Shown here one piece after another: positions 33,884 to 43,826 of a stretch of 64,000 bases of DNA (position 1 is its first letter; each line of letters begins with the position of its first letter). This DNA comes from Candidatus Bathyarchaeum sp. (GTDB lineage Archaea; Thermoproteota; Bathyarchaeia; Bathyarchaeales; Bathyarchaeaceae), in contig JAOZIB010000001.1 of assembly GCA_026014565.1 (NCBI GenBank), positions 1 through 64,000 of the forward strand. Direction: 5' to 3'. The notes under the pieces are model-generated. The model saw only the letters and a program-made list of their open reading frames with translations. It did not search any database and had not been told where the DNA came from. Made by a program: the position numbers and the translations under genes.

Positions 33884-34474
33884 ATGATGAGATTTCAGTT
33901 GAGACTATCGCCAACAACGTTTCTGATTGCAGTTAACATTGCGGTTTACATTTTCACTTCGGTGATTGGGGGGAACCCCTTTGAAACTAACATCTATGTT
34001 TTGCGAGAGTTTGGACAGTACAACTTTTATGTTCTTAACGGCGAATACTGGCAACTGTTAACATCCATTTTTGTTCACGTAGACATAATGCACATAACAC
34101 TAAACATGCTGTTCTTGTTTATTTTTGGATTAAGGGCAGAAAAATTTTTCAAAACAGAAGAATACTTTACAGTTTACATGCTCTCCGGACTAACAGGCAG
34201 TCTACTGACCCTGTTTTTCATGTCAGCAAACACCCTGTCCGCTGGAGCTTCAGGTGCAGTCTTTGGGATGTACGGAGCAAGCCTGATATACATGCGAAAA
34301 AGATTTGGACAATCCATAGCAGGAGCACTAGTGTATTCCTTTCTGTTTTTGATGCTATCCACAGGCTCCGGAGTTAACGTAATCGCCCATTTTGGAGGAC
34401 TCGCAACAGGATTAGTTATCGGCTATATCCTTGCCAAGTCTCGCCAAGAAGTTTACTGGTTCGAAAACTACTAA
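33884..34474 (+). CDS. Rhomboid-family intramembrane serine protease
   Basis: A membrane protease of about 196 residues with six helices. The catalytic serine is in GASGAVFG and the catalytic histidine in VIAHFGGLATG; the L1 loop element (GEYWQLLTSIFVHVDIMHI) and the helix-2 HITLNMLFL motif are also present. The ATG at 33884 lies 7 nt after AAGGA and is preferred over the ATG at 33863. It would cleave membrane proteins within or near the bilayer; the substrate is unknown. Confidence 0.93.
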   Translation: MMRFQLRLSPTTFLIAVNIAVYIFTSVIGGNPFETNIYVLREFGQYNFYVLNGEYWQLLTSIFVHVDIMHITLNMLFLFIFGLRAEKFFKTEEYFTVYMLSGLTGSLLTLFFMSANTLSAGASGAVFGMYGASLIYMRKRFGQSIAGALVYSFLFLMLSTGSGVNVIAHFGGLATGLVIGYILAKSRQEVYWFENY

Positions 34475-34496
34475 CATCATAAACCCAGAAAATAGT

Positions 34497-35297
34497 TTAG
34501 CATCCAATAATAGACAAACAGAACCTATCCCCAACCGTTACATCAAAAAGTTTTGAAGCACTACCTTGATTAACTGCAACTTCAATAAATCCGGTGCCCC
34601 CGACCAAAACTAAACAATCATTTTGGTTAACGTCTCCATAGGCCAAAAAAACAGGTAAATCCAAAGTTTTGTCGCCCACCTCAGCACAGACAATGGAACC
34701 TGAATGAATATTTGCTTGGTTTAGTTGTTGGGCAGAAATGTTGCTGATTATGTTGCCAAAATCGTCAATGTGCAAAACTTGTCCAACTATTGTGCCCTTT
34801 TTTGTTTGGGGTTTAGCAAAATTTGGAACAACATAATCATGTATTTCAGGTCCAAACTCACAAGGTTTTACCCCAGTTGTCAAGTGTGCGGCAACAGGAG
34901 CAAAAATGTCACGCCCATGAAAAGTATTAGACACCTTAGACAGCATGTAATCAGGGTTTTCGATGCAATATACGTGGGTTATTGTTTCGTTTTGGGTAGC
35001 TAGCATTAAAACTCCGTTGTCAGGTCCAACGTAAAGGTTGTGTTTTGTCTCTACGAGGATTGAACGTCGTTTTGTTCCAACTCCGGGGTCCACTACTGCG
35101 ACGTGAACTGTTTGTAAAGGAAAATGTGGGGCAGCTGAAGCTAAACAGAAAGCACCCATGTATATGTTAAATTTTGTTACTTGATGAGTTATGTCCACAA
35201 CGCGGACGTCGGGGTTAATGGACAAGATTACGGCTTTCATTTGTGCGACGTAGGAGTCTGTTTGACCAAAATCAGTAAGTAAGGATATTATGGACAC
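34497..35297 (-). CDS. S-adenosyl-L-methionine hydrolase (adenosine-forming), DUF62 family
   Basis: A 266-residue trimeric enzyme of the SAM hydroxide adenosyltransferase family, which converts SAM to adenosine and methionine; fluorinases and chlorinases are relatives. The conserved blocks are LLTDFGQTDSYVAQMKAVI, VVDITHQV, HVAVVDPGVGTKRR and GPDNGVL. The halogenase-specific insertion is absent, so simple hydrolysis is expected. GTG at 35297 follows GAGGGG by 6 nt. It faces the small kinase gene divergently. Confidence 0.92.
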   Translation of the reverse strand: MSIISLLTDFGQTDSYVAQMKAVILSINPDVRVVDITHQVTKFNIYMGAFCLASAAPHFPLQTVHVAVVDPGVGTKRRSILVETKHNLYVGPDNGVLMLATQNETITHVYCIENPDYMLSKVSNTFHGRDIFAPVAAHLTTGVKPCEFGPEIHDYVVPNFAKPQTKKGTIVGQVLHIDDFGNIISNISAQQLNQANIHSGSIVCAEVGDKTLDLPVFLAYGDVNQNDCLVLVGGTGFIEVAVNQGSASKLFDVTVGDRFCLSIIGC

Positions 35298-35360
35298 AAT
35301 TGACCCCTCAAAAGGATTGATGAATTGCCATATTTAATAACTGTTCCTTGAGTAGTTTGT

Positions 35361-36140
35361 GTGGGAAAAACGGTGCAAACAAAACAAACAATCCCCACAG
35401 AAAATCTGGCCGAAACAAAACAAGGACAGGTTCTGTGTTATCCCAGATGTGAACAACCTGAACTGGAAAGGCGCATTGAAGAACTGAAAAGTCTTGGAGT
35501 AACAGCATTAGAGTTCACTGGAAACAGAAGGGTGTTTGACGTTCCGGTTCTAGGAAAAGGTTGTGTGGGCATTGTTGTAATAGCGCATACAGGATCTCAA
35601 AGGGCTGCGCTGAAGATTAGAAGGATTGATGCAGATCGAAAAGAAATGTTCCATGAAGGCGAAATGCTGCAAAAAGCAAACAGTATAGGTATTGGACCAA
35701 AACTGGTTGGAATCAGTGACAACTTTCTGTTAATGGAACTGATTGAAGGCACCCATTTCCCGGAATGGACACAAACCATAGAAGAGCCAAAGGCTGAAAT
35801 GCGGATTCGTATGGCAATAAAAAAGGTGCTGGAGCAATGTTTTCAGCTTGACCAACTGGGTTTAGACCATGGTGAATTAAGTAATGCTTCAAAACACATC
35901 ATCATTGATGCTAGAGAGGTTCCCCATTTGATTGATTTTGAGACATCCAGCATAAACCGTAAAGTTTCTAACGTTACATCTGGTTGCCAGTATCTTTTGT
36001 TAGGAAGCAAAACCGCAAACGAAATCAAAGACAGAATTGGCAAAGTTGACAAAAAACAAATGATAAAAGACTTGCGAGTTTACAAACAAAAAAGAACAAA
36101 GGAGAATTTTGAAAAAATTCTGGAGCAAATAGATCTGTAA
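35361..36140 (+). CDS. Small archaeal serine/threonine kinase-like protein (COG2112 type)
   Basis: A 259-residue protein kinase-like fold. The glycine-rich loop is VLGKGCVGIVVIA, the ATP lysine lies in ALKIRRIDADR, a hinge-like LMELIEGTHF follows, and the catalytic-loop equivalent is LDHGELSNASKHIIID; the metal-binding DFG is DFE (LIDFETSS). These changes match the archaeal COG2112 predicted kinases. The N-terminal 50 residues are an extra segment. The start (GTG 35361 or the in-frame GTG at 35373) is uncertain. Substrates are unknown. Confidence 0.8.
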   Translation: MGKTVQTKQTIPTENLAETKQGQVLCYPRCEQPELERRIEELKSLGVTALEFTGNRRVFDVPVLGKGCVGIVVIAHTGSQRAALKIRRIDADRKEMFHEGEMLQKANSIGIGPKLVGISDNFLLMELIEGTHFPEWTQTIEEPKAEMRIRMAIKKVLEQCFQLDQLGLDHGELSNASKHIIIDAREVPHLIDFETSSINRKVSNVTSGCQYLLLGSKTANEIKDRIGKVDKKQMIKDLRVYKQKRTKENFEKILEQIDL

Positions 36141-36143
36141 AGG

Positions 36144-36746
36144 TTACTGTTTACCGAAAACTAGGCGGTCAGTGACTACGGAAACTGCGTAGAATATGTC
36201 GTCGGGGTCTAGGTCGTCGGTGGATAAAACCAAGTTAAATGGTGTGAGGTCGTGACCAAGGTCAAAGCCATACAGGTTTTTGTAGATTTGTCGGGTTTCT
36301 GCATCTTTTTCTGTTAAGGCTTTAAGGGCTTCTTCTGCGGTCATACCGTCCCGTTTTACAACTCGTGTTGCCCGGACTTGAGGAGAAGCTTCCAACCAAA
36401 TTTTAAAACCTTTATCTCTTAAAAGCCAAGGCACAGTCCAACTGTCAAGGACTACGTTGCCTTTTTCGGCTAGTTCTAGTAGTTTTTCGTCAATTTTTTT
36501 GTCAAAGTGGGGGTCTCCTTTGCGTTTTTGCAAAAACGCCAAGCCTTCTTTTGATTCCCACCAGCCGTTTACCTCTGAGTGGTAGCCTTCTTCTTTTGCC
36601 AGAATTCGCATTGCGTTTCCGCCAGAAAAATAATTTAGCCCATATTTTTCGGCTAATTTTTTTGCTACTGTGCTTTTGCCTGAACCAGTCATACCACTGA
36701 CACATATGATTACTTTTTGATTTTTATCGTTACAACTATTCTCCAC
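36144..36746 (-). CDS. cmk: Cytidylate kinase, archaeal type
   Basis: A P-loop nucleotide kinase of 200 residues that phosphorylates CMP and dCMP. Walker A is VSGMTGSGKSTVAKKLAEKY; the NMP-binding region FSGGNAMRILAKEEG and the lid-like RVVKRDGMTAEEA follow. Position supports the call: in archaeal genomes cmk often follows secY and DUF106. The GTG at 36746, about 10 nt after GGGGG, is preferred; the longer version adds a poor leader. An alternative is a generic AAA_33 kinase. Confidence 0.85.
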   Translation of the reverse strand: MENSCNDKNQKVIICVSGMTGSGKSTVAKKLAEKYGLNYFSGGNAMRILAKEEGYHSEVNGWWESKEGLAFLQKRKGDPHFDKKIDEKLLELAEKGNVVLDSWTVPWLLRDKGFKIWLEASPQVRATRVVKRDGMTAEEALKALTEKDAETRQIYKNLYGFDLGHDLTPFNLVLSTDDLDPDDIFYAVSVVTDRLVFGKQ

Positions 36747-36810
36747 GTTTACTGAACCCCCAAGTTCCTGTTTAAAATGTCTTGTCAAAAACAAGGCTAG
36801 AAACTGACAT

Positions 36811-37332
36811 CTAGTCAGTTCCTCCAGTTATTCCGAAGATACGTTGGAAGAATGAACCAAATGTAAACGAGCAAATAAGATACCAGTAAAACAGGCTAAG
36901 GGGCATGACACCACCAAACCATGGCAGATATGCAACGGGATCAGGTCCAATGAAGGGGCTGTCAAATAGTTTCATGCCAAGTATACTTCCAGTCAGCAAC
37001 AGCCAAACTACAAAGAACACGCCCATTGTAATTGGCATTACTTTAAACTGTTTTGTGGATAACGAAATCTGTTGAGACTGAAGCTGGAGAAGCTGTTTTT
37101 CTTGTTTTTGAGCTTTCTTTATGAGTTTTTTGTCTCCAGTGGCTTTGCCTTCTTTCATGTTGGTGTTTTTTTCTTTAGTTAAAGCAGCAATTTTTTGCTG
37201 CAAGTTTCTGAGCTGTTGGCGGTGTTCTTTAGGCATAAACCGCGTGTTAATGAAAGAAGAAGAAAAAGACATCAGTATAGAAACACATAGAACAATAATT
37301 GTAATAAGTGGAGCTTGAGCTAAAGAACTCAT
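36811..37332 (-). CDS. EMC3/TMCO1-family membrane protein insertase (DUF106)
   Basis: A 173-residue archaeal Oxa1-superfamily protein that helps insert membrane proteins. Layout: N-terminal helix (LITIIVLCVSILMSFSSSFI), a charged cytosolic coiled coil (QLRNLQQKIAALTKEKNTNM and following), then two hydrophobic segments and a Phe-rich C terminus. The ATG at 37332 lies 8 nt after GGAGG and is preferred to TTG at 37350. It follows secY on the same strand, consistent with joint action at the translocon. Confidence 0.9.
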   Translation of the reverse strand: MSSLAQAPLITIIVLCVSILMSFSSSFINTRFMPKEHRQQLRNLQQKIAALTKEKNTNMKEGKATGDKKLIKKAQKQEKQLLQLQSQQISLSTKQFKVMPITMGVFFVVWLLLTGSILGMKLFDSPFIGPDPVAYLPWFGGVMPLSLFYWYLICSFTFGSFFQRIFGITGGTD

Positions 37333-37427
37333 TAGTTTTTCCTCCAGCAAAGTGTACCTTTGGCACTATGAAAGGCTTTTCCAGTTTCAGGCACATTTGT
37401 TATGTTTATTGTTCTACTCAATGTTTT

Positions 37428-38867
37428 TCATCCCAAGACTTTACCCAATGCAGGATACATTTCTGCGACTTGTTCTTGCACAAGCAATTGATAATACTGA
37501 TACAGTATACCCACAGCGAGCAAGATACCTGTCCCAGTTCCAAATACACCAAAGAAACCTGCAACAGCAGCAATAAGTCCAATTATTGCACCACCCAGCA
37601 CGGTAACTACTGGAATGTATCGTTGAAGTATCAGTTCTATGGATTTTCCTGACCTGCGGAATCCTGGAATCTGCATTCCAGAATCTACAAGCTGTTTTGC
37701 TACAGTGCTTGCTCCCAAGCCACCAACTTCTAGCCAAGTCAACGAAAAGATTACAGCAAATACAACCATAATCACTGCATAAATGCCAGCCCGCAGAGGG
37801 TCTGCAACAAGACCTGCTATACCGTTAGGTGCAGTTAGATAATAGGCTAAACCACCAGTTAGCTGAGGTGCAACACCAGCGTCAGTAGGAACAGAATACG
37901 TTCCAATAAGCTGAACAAACCAGTTGTCTGGTCCCCATGATTGACTGTATAGTATTTGAGCCAACACCGCAACGTTTGCGAAAAGTGCTGAGGCAAAAAT
38001 TACAGGCAAGTTAGAAACATAAAGAAGCTTAATTGGGTATTTACCCCGGAAGCCTCGATAGTTTGCGTGTGAAATTGGAAGTTCAACACGGACGCCTTCC
38101 ATGTAAATTACTAAAACGAATACAATAACGGTTGCTATCAGCCCTATCATACTTGGATAAGTTGTAAGAGCACCAGACTCTAAGTCAAATCTCAAGAAGG
38201 CGTCAACTATTGGATGCCCTCCAGCAATTACTTCACCAAGGGCGATAAAAGCACCATAGTTGTGACCATCAGCTACTATTGCAGAAATTCCAAAGCTGTC
38301 CCACATGATTCTTTGGGCTACTCCACCCAATATGAAAAGGCTAATTCCACTTCCAAGTCCCCAGCCTTTTTGCATCATCTCATCCAAAAGCATCAGGACA
38401 ATTCCTGCAAAGATTAACTGAAGAAATATGATTACTGAAGTAACGGTGTCCAGTTGCCCGAAAACACCTCCAAGGAGGTATGCAGAAGCCTGAACAACAG
38501 TAAGTAAAATAGAAAAGAATTTAGTTGCTGCAGTGAAAAGGGCACGATCTTCAGGATGTCCTAAATCAGCTTTGATTATACTGGATCCAATCAGAAGCTG
38601 TAGGATCAAACCACCAGTTACGATAGGCCCAATACCAAGGGTTGTAAGTGAACCTTGGTTTGAGGCAAAAATTACTTGATATGCATCAAAGTTCTGGTTT
38701 CCGCTGTTAACGTTGAAGAGGTTTACTTGACTCATGACAAGGTAAATTATCAGCGCCATTGCGGTCCAGAAGAGCTTTTCGTTGAAGCTTACTTTTCGGG
38801 TTGGTGAACCTACTTCGGGCATAAAGCGTGAGAGTGGCCCAAACATTGAAAGGAATTTGCCTGCCAT
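37428..38867 (-). CDS. secY: Protein translocase subunit SecY
   Basis: A 479-residue channel subunit of the Sec translocon with ten membrane helices. Archaeal SecY hallmarks are the GSSIIKADLGHPEDRALFTA segment, the cytosolic loop ANYRGFRGKYPIKLLYVSNL and RRSGKSIELILQRYIPVV near the C terminus. The plug region is in NVNSGNQNFDAYQVIFASNQ. The ATG at 38867 follows GGAAG. It is placed downstream of uL15 in the usual spc-type order. No adenylate kinase gene follows it, unlike in many archaea. Confidence 0.97.
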   Translation of the reverse strand: MAGKFLSMFGPLSRFMPEVGSPTRKVSFNEKLFWTAMALIIYLVMSQVNLFNVNSGNQNFDAYQVIFASNQGSLTTLGIGPIVTGGLILQLLIGSSIIKADLGHPEDRALFTAATKFFSILLTVVQASAYLLGGVFGQLDTVTSVIIFLQLIFAGIVLMLLDEMMQKGWGLGSGISLFILGGVAQRIMWDSFGISAIVADGHNYGAFIALGEVIAGGHPIVDAFLRFDLESGALTTYPSMIGLIATVIVFVLVIYMEGVRVELPISHANYRGFRGKYPIKLLYVSNLPVIFASALFANVAVLAQILYSQSWGPDNWFVQLIGTYSVPTDAGVAPQLTGGLAYYLTAPNGIAGLVADPLRAGIYAVIMVVFAVIFSLTWLEVGGLGASTVAKQLVDSGMQIPGFRRSGKSIELILQRYIPVVTVLGGAIIGLIAAVAGFFGVFGTGTGILLAVGILYQYYQLLVQEQVAEMYPALGKVLG

Positions 38868-38998
38868 GATACTTCCTCAATTCTTCAATCTAACAGTGTC
38901 TAAACTGATTTGTTAAGTTGCGTATGTTGAACACAAATATAAACACTTTGACATCGTAAGGTAGCCTAAAGGGGCCACCCAAAAAATAAAGGGAAAAT

Positions 38999-39448
38999 TT
39001 ATTCAGCTTCCGCTTCTTGGAAGATTCCGCCGCCTGCTTCTTCGAGTTTCTTGGAAGCAGACTCAGAATAAGCTGAAACTTTAACCAGAACAGGCTTTGC
39101 TATTGTGCCAGTTCCTAGAAGTTTGTCAAAACCAAGGGTTTCTAGGTCTAAAACAACCTTGTTTTCTTGGCGTTCAAGTTTTTCAACTGCATCTAGGTGG
39201 TCAACTAAGTCATCAAGTTTTCCAACATTGATGATTTTAACTTTAGAGTTAAGAGTCTTAGTGGAAACAAAGCCGTGTTTAAGCCAGTAGGTAGGATCGT
39301 GTTTTACGACATAGGTCCACTTGTGTTTATCAAGACCGGCTTTTCCTGTTCCACCTCGTCCACCTCGTGAACGGTGCTGACCGATCTGACCATATCCATG
39401 TGTTCGAGAACCTCGATATTTTCTTACTTTTCTTGCTTTAGTTGGCAA
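38999..39448 (-). CDS. rpl15: Ribosomal protein uL15
   Basis: A 149-residue large-subunit protein. The basic Gly-rich N terminus (RKYRGSRTHGYGQIGQHRSR) and the C-terminal VLVKVSAYSESASKKLEEAG match archaeal uL15. A short acidic tail (EAEAE) ends the protein. TTG at 39448 lies 8 nt after GAGG. Between it and uL30 lies an inserted Hsp20 gene. Confidence 0.97.
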   Translation of the reverse strand: MPTKARKVRKYRGSRTHGYGQIGQHRSRGGRGGTGKAGLDKHKWTYVVKHDPTYWLKHGFVSTKTLNSKVKIINVGKLDDLVDHLDAVEKLERQENKVVLDLETLGFDKLLGTGTIAKPVLVKVSAYSESASKKLEEAGGGIFQEAEAE

Positions 39449-39458
39449 ACGTTAAACC

Positions 39459-39989
39459 TCACTTTTTAATTGAAATTTTATTATCTATTTTCTTTGATTT
39501 TTCTATTTTAACTTCCAACACACCGTTTTTGTAAGATGCCCGCGCAGATTTGGGGTTAACTTTAGTGGGAAGTTTTAGTTCATCATACAACTCAAGGTCT
39601 TCCGAATCAACGGAAAGAGTTAGACAAGTATCAGTTACCCGAAGGTCAATGTCATCCTTGCTGATTCCCGGAAGTTGAGCCAAAACCACAAGGACTTTGT
39701 CCTCTTCAAGAAAGTCAATTAACGGCTCAAAATCGTCTTCTTCAAAGTCTGCATCTTCAGACAATGATTGATTTCGGTTGATTTCTCGAATTTTGGGTTT
39801 TCCATCAGGTCCAACTCGTATGGAAAATCCACGGAAATTGTTTTTAGCAGATGATCCATCTTTAGAGGAGTTTTCAAAGGCGCGTTGCATTGTATCGTCG
39901 ATTAGGTCGCCTAGCTTCTCTAGTTCATCATAGATGTCGTTAAGCCAAGGTGCCTTCTTTTTTCGGCGTTTCCACCATGGGTCGCTCAT
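39459..39989 (-). CDS. Small heat-shock protein (Hsp20/alpha-crystallin family)
   Basis: A 176-residue chaperone. The C-terminal 80 residues are an alpha-crystallin domain (VLVVLAQLPGISKDDIDLRV, LTLSVDSED, then ASYKNGVLEVKIEK); the usual A-x-x-x-n-GVL signature is complete. The N-terminal part is basic (WWKRRKKKAP) and then acidic. The IxI-like end is IDNKISIKK. It lies inside the ribosomal protein operon between uL30 and uL15, 10 nt upstream of the uL15 start, so it is co-expressed with ribosome synthesis. Confidence 0.92.
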   Translation of the reverse strand: MSDPWWKRRKKKAPWLNDIYDELEKLGDLIDDTMQRAFENSSKDGSSAKNNFRGFSIRVGPDGKPKIREINRNQSLSEDADFEEDDFEPLIDFLEEDKVLVVLAQLPGISKDDIDLRVTDTCLTLSVDSEDLELYDELKLPTKVNPKSARASYKNGVLEVKIEKSKKIDNKISIKK

Positions 39990-40058
39990 CGCAATTCCTC
40001 TGTAACTCTGAATTGTGCTAACACGGTAACGGATAAAGATTATCTCGCTAAAACGAGA

Positions 40059-40538
40059 TTAAATCATACGTTTTAGCAAAGCGTTAATTGCTTCTCCGCG
40101 ATATCCAGCTTCGCCGCCTGCAGCATAACTCTTTTTGACTTTGCCTTTGAATCCTTTACTTGGTGGACTAAGACGAAAAACAGGTTTAACTTCAGGCAGA
40201 CTACCAAAATCGACTTCAACGTTTACTATTGCTTCAGCTAAAGCATCCAAGGAATCGTATCCTAATTCTTTAGCGACTTCATCAGTTAGTTTTTTGTCGC
40301 CTGAAAGTCTTCCACGTTTCTTGAGGAGAGCAGCTACTGTTTCTTTGGTAGCTTCACCCCAAGTAATGCAGTTTTTGCTTTTCTGTAACATACCTTTGTA
40401 TGCAGGACGATCATCAAGTATAGTTGCGTGACAGTTTCGGGTTAACCGCAACATCATCATTGTGTCACGGGTTTCCTGAGCAATGTCACTTAAACCGCGT
40501 ATTCGGACTGCAACAAAACATTTTCTTTGTTCTGCCAT
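40059..40538 (-). CDS. rpl30: Ribosomal protein uL30
   Basis: A 159-residue protein of the archaeal long type. The N terminus CFVAVRIRGLSDIAQETRDT and the NCHATILDDRPAYKGMLQKS segment are conserved; the C-terminal RLSPPSKGFKG KVKKSY region corresponds to the archaeal/eukaryotic extension. ATG at 40538 lies directly downstream of the uS5 stop with an almost touching boundary, indicating a shared transcript. Confidence 0.97.
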   Translation of the reverse strand: MAEQRKCFVAVRIRGLSDIAQETRDTMMMLRLTRNCHATILDDRPAYKGMLQKSKNCITWGEATKETVAALLKKRGRLSGDKKLTDEVAKELGYDSLDALAEAIVNVEVDFGSLPEVKPVFRLSPPSKGFKGKVKKSYAAGGEAGYRGEAINALLKRMI

Positions 40539-40539
40539 T

Positions 40540-41175
<636 letters not shown>

Positions 41176-41190
41176 GTTTATCCCTCTCTA

Positions 41191-41793
41191 TTATTTCTCC
41201 TTTTTTTCAAACGATGCTGTAATTTTGTCTTTGACGTTCTCGAAATGTTCAGGCAGTTTTTCTGGTTTGACCTTCTTTTCCAGATATTTTGCGAACTTTT
41301 GTTGGTAAACTTCGGGTTCTTCAGCCAATTGATTTGCATATTCTGCAATGTGTTCGCCGCTTATTCTAGAGTCGTCAGGGAGAACTTCTTCACTGTGAGG
41401 AACTTCAACACCTGCGTCAACTAATCCCTTTAGGGCAGCAAAGATTCGTGTTCCTTGAACTGGAAGGTGCAAACCAATATCTAGGAAAGCGGTTTCCACT
41501 CCGTTGGCTAGTGCTTTGTAGCCACACAGTAAACCAGTTAGGTATGCTGAGGGAATGTTTCCACCGTTACATTTCCAGCCATAAGTTTTTGCTAACTCAT
41601 GAGAGTGAGCAGAAACAATAACTTTGTCTCCGATTGATTCCGCTTCAATGACCTGAACAATCACATTTTTCAGACTAAGACGAACAACAGCTCTAGGCAC
41701 ACGTGAAAGTACAAGGGCTCTACGTGTTCGGTAGTTTGTTTTTCCTTCTCGTCTTCGACGGAAGGCTACTCTGTATCTGGGACCAGTTGCCAT
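41191..41793 (-). CDS. rpl18: Ribosomal protein uL18
   Basis: A 200-residue 5S rRNA-binding protein. The start [20 protein letters not shown] and the segment [20 protein letters not shown] are characteristic of archaeal uL18. The C terminus has a lysine/glutamate-rich tail. ATG at 41793 directly follows the TAA of eL19 (41794), so translation is coupled. Confidence 0.97.
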   Translation of the reverse strand: MATGPRYRVAFRRRREGKTNYRTRRALVLSRVPRAVVRLSLKNVIVQVIEAESIGDKVIVSAHSHELAKTYGWKCNGGNIPSAYLTGLLCGYKALANGVETAFLDIGLHLPVQGTRIFAALKGLVDAGVEVPHSEEVLPDDSRISGEHIAEYANQLAEEPEVYQQKFAKYLEKKVKPEKLPEHFENVKDKITASFEKKEK

Positions 41794-42246
41794 TTAACGT
41801 CTCCTCCACAAATCTTTTGCATTGATGTATCGTTCTAAATCTGCTTTAGATTCGAAAACACCACTTTCTGACATGTCATAAAGCTTTCGGTAATTACTCT
41901 CAGTAATTGCGCGAGTTTCCTTCAAGTCACGAAGTCGGCGTCGTATAGGTCGAATTCTGTTCATCCAAACTTCTTTCTTAGAAACCTTTGAACGCGCAGG
42001 ACCACTTTTTCCTCCAGGTCCTCGTCTCAAACCTTTCTTTCGTTTTTGTGCCAGAAGTCGGGCACGCGAACGACTAACACCGGTAGCAGGTAAGCGTTTA
42101 ACTACTTTTTCGTGAATTAGTTTGCGGATTTCTTCGCGAGTAATAGCTGCTTCTACATAATCTATCCGTTCAGGATCAATCCAAACTCGGGTTTCTCCAA
42201 CTTTCATTATCTCGGCAGCTAACCGTCGTTGACTTTTAAGGCTCAT
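41794..42246 (-). CDS. rpl19e: Ribosomal protein eL19
   Basis: A 150-residue archaeal/eukaryotic-only large-subunit protein. It opens with SLKSQRRLAAEIMKVGETRV, and the internal SRSRARLLAQKRKKGLRRGP and PIRRRLRDLKE stretches are diagnostic. Presence of this gene in the operon is strong proof of archaeal origin. ATG at 42246 immediately follows the TAG of eL32. Confidence 0.97.
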   Translation of the reverse strand: MSLKSQRRLAAEIMKVGETRVWIDPERIDYVEAAITREEIRKLIHEKVVKRLPATGVSRSRARLLAQKRKKGLRRGPGGKSGPARSKVSKKEVWMNRIRPIRRRLRDLKETRAITESNYRKLYDMSESGVFESKADLERYINAKDLWRRR

Positions 42247-42684
42247 CTAATCTTCGTCTCCATTTTCTTTTTCTTCTATATCTTCCCGAGTTTTGCGTGA
42301 GTTCAAAACGTGAATGCCTTTTTCTTCAGCAGTTGCAATGATTTCATATCGTTTTTTTGCACCTACGGTGTGAGCAACTCGAACAGCCTGAATTTCAGGG
42401 TCGATTCCAGCTAGGTCTTCTACATTGAATACACGTGTTTCAACATATCCAGATGGGTGCAAGCCTCGCGTAGCTTTAGGGCTTTGATAACCAACAGTTG
42501 GTGATGCTGGCCAGCCTTTGACTTTTTTGCGCATTTTGCTGTCGATGCCATGAGGTCTTCTCCATCTGTCAGTTACTCGTTTGTACCTCCAGCTTTCTTG
42601 TCTTCTAAATTTGGGCTTTTTGTTTTTCACATAAGCGTTTTTAGAAGAGTTATTTGTGCTAACTTCTCGTTCTTCTGTTGTCAA
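42247..42684 (-). CDS. rpl32e: Ribosomal protein eL32
   Basis: A 145-residue protein of the archaeal/eukaryotic set. The family core [40 protein letters not shown] and the [15 protein letters not shown] segment are visible. TTG at 42684 overlaps the TGA of uL6 (TTGA), and the gene ends in TAG (42249-42247), one base before the ATG of eL19. That tight junction shows TAG working as a normal stop in this genome. Confidence 0.97.
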   Translation of the reverse strand: MTTEEREVSTNNSSKNAYVKNKKPKFRRQESWRYKRVTDRWRRPHGIDSKMRKKVKGWPASPTVGYQSPKATRGLHPSGYVETRVFNVEDLAGIDPEIQAVRVAHTVGAKKRYEIIATAEEKGIHVLNSRKTREDIEEKENGDED

Positions 42685-43229
42685 TCTACGAATCCCTCAT
42701 GTTCTTCAAAAACATATATACCGTCCAAGAAGACTCGTGGGTCTTTGGACTTGATTTTGGTACCATCCTGGATGTTTGCAGCTGTTTGGCTAACATCCTC
42801 AAGGCTTATTCCTTGAATTACTATATCGTCACCTTTGATTTGGACATTGCAGGTTCCCATAATCTTAACTTTACGTGGATTACGTTCGCCAGTGAAGTTT
42901 GCAATGGTCAAATATTTTCCTTCAATCTTTACAGTTATTGGAAAGTGAGAGTAAACAATTTTCAACTTGTATGTGTATCCGTTTGTTACTCCTTTGATCA
43001 TGTTCTTAATGTGAGAACTTACGGTTCCAACAATTGCTGCTTCTCGTTTGCGTGGCCAACTTGCACTTACTGTAAAGGTTTTTCCATCAAATTTCATTAC
43101 GACGGGTGCATGTGAAAAGTCTCGGACTAGTTCTCCTTTTTCTCCTTTGATTGTGACTGTTCTGCCGTCTAGAGTGCCCACTACGTTTTCGGGGACTTCA
43201 ACTGTTGATACGGATTCTATTGCACGCAT
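42681..43229 (-). CDS. rpl6: Ribosomal protein uL6
   Basis: A 182-residue protein made of two related domains near the sarcin-ricin loop. The [20 protein letters not shown] segment of the first and the [20 protein letters not shown] segment of the second are conserved. ATG at 43229 follows a GAAAAAT leader with weak complementarity to 16S rRNA. It overlaps the start of eL32 by 4 nt. Confidence 0.96.
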   Translation of the reverse strand: MRAIESVSTVEVPENVVGTLDGRTVTIKGEKGELVRDFSHAPVVMKFDGKTFTVSASWPRKREAAIVGTVSSHIKNMIKGVTNGYTYKLKIVYSHFPITVKIEGKYLTIANFTGERNPRKVKIMGTCNVQIKGDDIVIQGISLEDVSQTAANIQDGTKIKSKDPRVFLDGIYVFEEHEGFVD

Positions 43230-43243
43230 TTTTTATTTTTCTC

Positions 43244-43636
43244 CTAATAAACAAAGGCCAAAAGACGACCGCCAATCTTTTTCTCTCTTACCTCTTTGTG
43301 GGACAGAACGCCTTGAGAGGTGGAAAAGACCAGCACACCGATGTCTCGAGAGGGAAGAAACTGTTTTTCCCAGTTCTCGATTTCTTTGGAGCTAACAGGA
43401 ATTCTGGGTTTAATTGCACCACATTTATTAACTCGTCCAAGAAGTTGCACTCGGAATTTTCCAGAGCGGCCATCGTCAATGAATTCGAATTCTCCGATAT
43501 AGCCGTTAAGCTGCATTACTCTCAAAACACGCCCTAGTAACTTGGATGCCTGATTGATTATGCATTCTCGTTTTCGGCGCATTTCGTTATTGATGATTGT
43601 TGTCAAACCATTTGCGAGCGTGTCCATCATTGGCAT
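43244..43636 (-). CDS. rps8: Ribosomal protein uS8
   Basis: A 130-residue small-subunit assembly protein. It opens with the typical [20 protein letters not shown], and the C-terminal [20 protein letters not shown] is the archaeal/eukaryotic consensus STS-G-hydrophobic end that contacts 16S rRNA. It starts at ATG 43636, about 15 nt after the stop of uS14. Confidence 0.97.
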   Translation of the reverse strand: MPMMDTLANGLTTIINNEMRRKRECIINQASKLLGRVLRVMQLNGYIGEFEFIDDGRSGKFRVQLLGRVNKCGAIKPRIPVSSKEIENWEKQFLPSRDIGVLVFSTSQGVLSHKEVREKKIGGRLLAFVY

Positions 43637-43651
43637 ATCTACTACATCTCC

Positions 43652-43816
43652 TTACTCGTATTTCCTAAATCCTAGGTCGCTTGCAATTTCTCGGAAACAT
43701 TGGCGACAAAGGTCTAAGCCATATCTTCGTACAAGGGAACCGTAGGATCCACATCGTCTACAGGGACGACTGCCCTTACCACATTTTCTTTCTACTTTAG
43801 TTTGCTGTTTCACCAT
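43652..43816 (-). CDS. rps14: Ribosomal protein uS14, zinc-binding form
   Basis: A 54-residue protein between uL5 and uS8, as expected for the spc operon. Translation from ATG at 43816 gives [16 protein letters not shown] and, after a basic stretch, [18 protein letters not shown]. The two pairs CRRC and CRQC, plus one upstream cysteine, form the zinc ribbon of archaeal uS14. GGTGA lies 4 nt before the ATG. The stop is TAA at 43652. Confidence 0.96.
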   Translation of the reverse strand: MVKQQTKVERKCGKGSRPCRRCGSYGSLVRRYGLDLCRQCFREIASDLGFRKYE

Positions 43817-43826
43817 GATTCACCAT

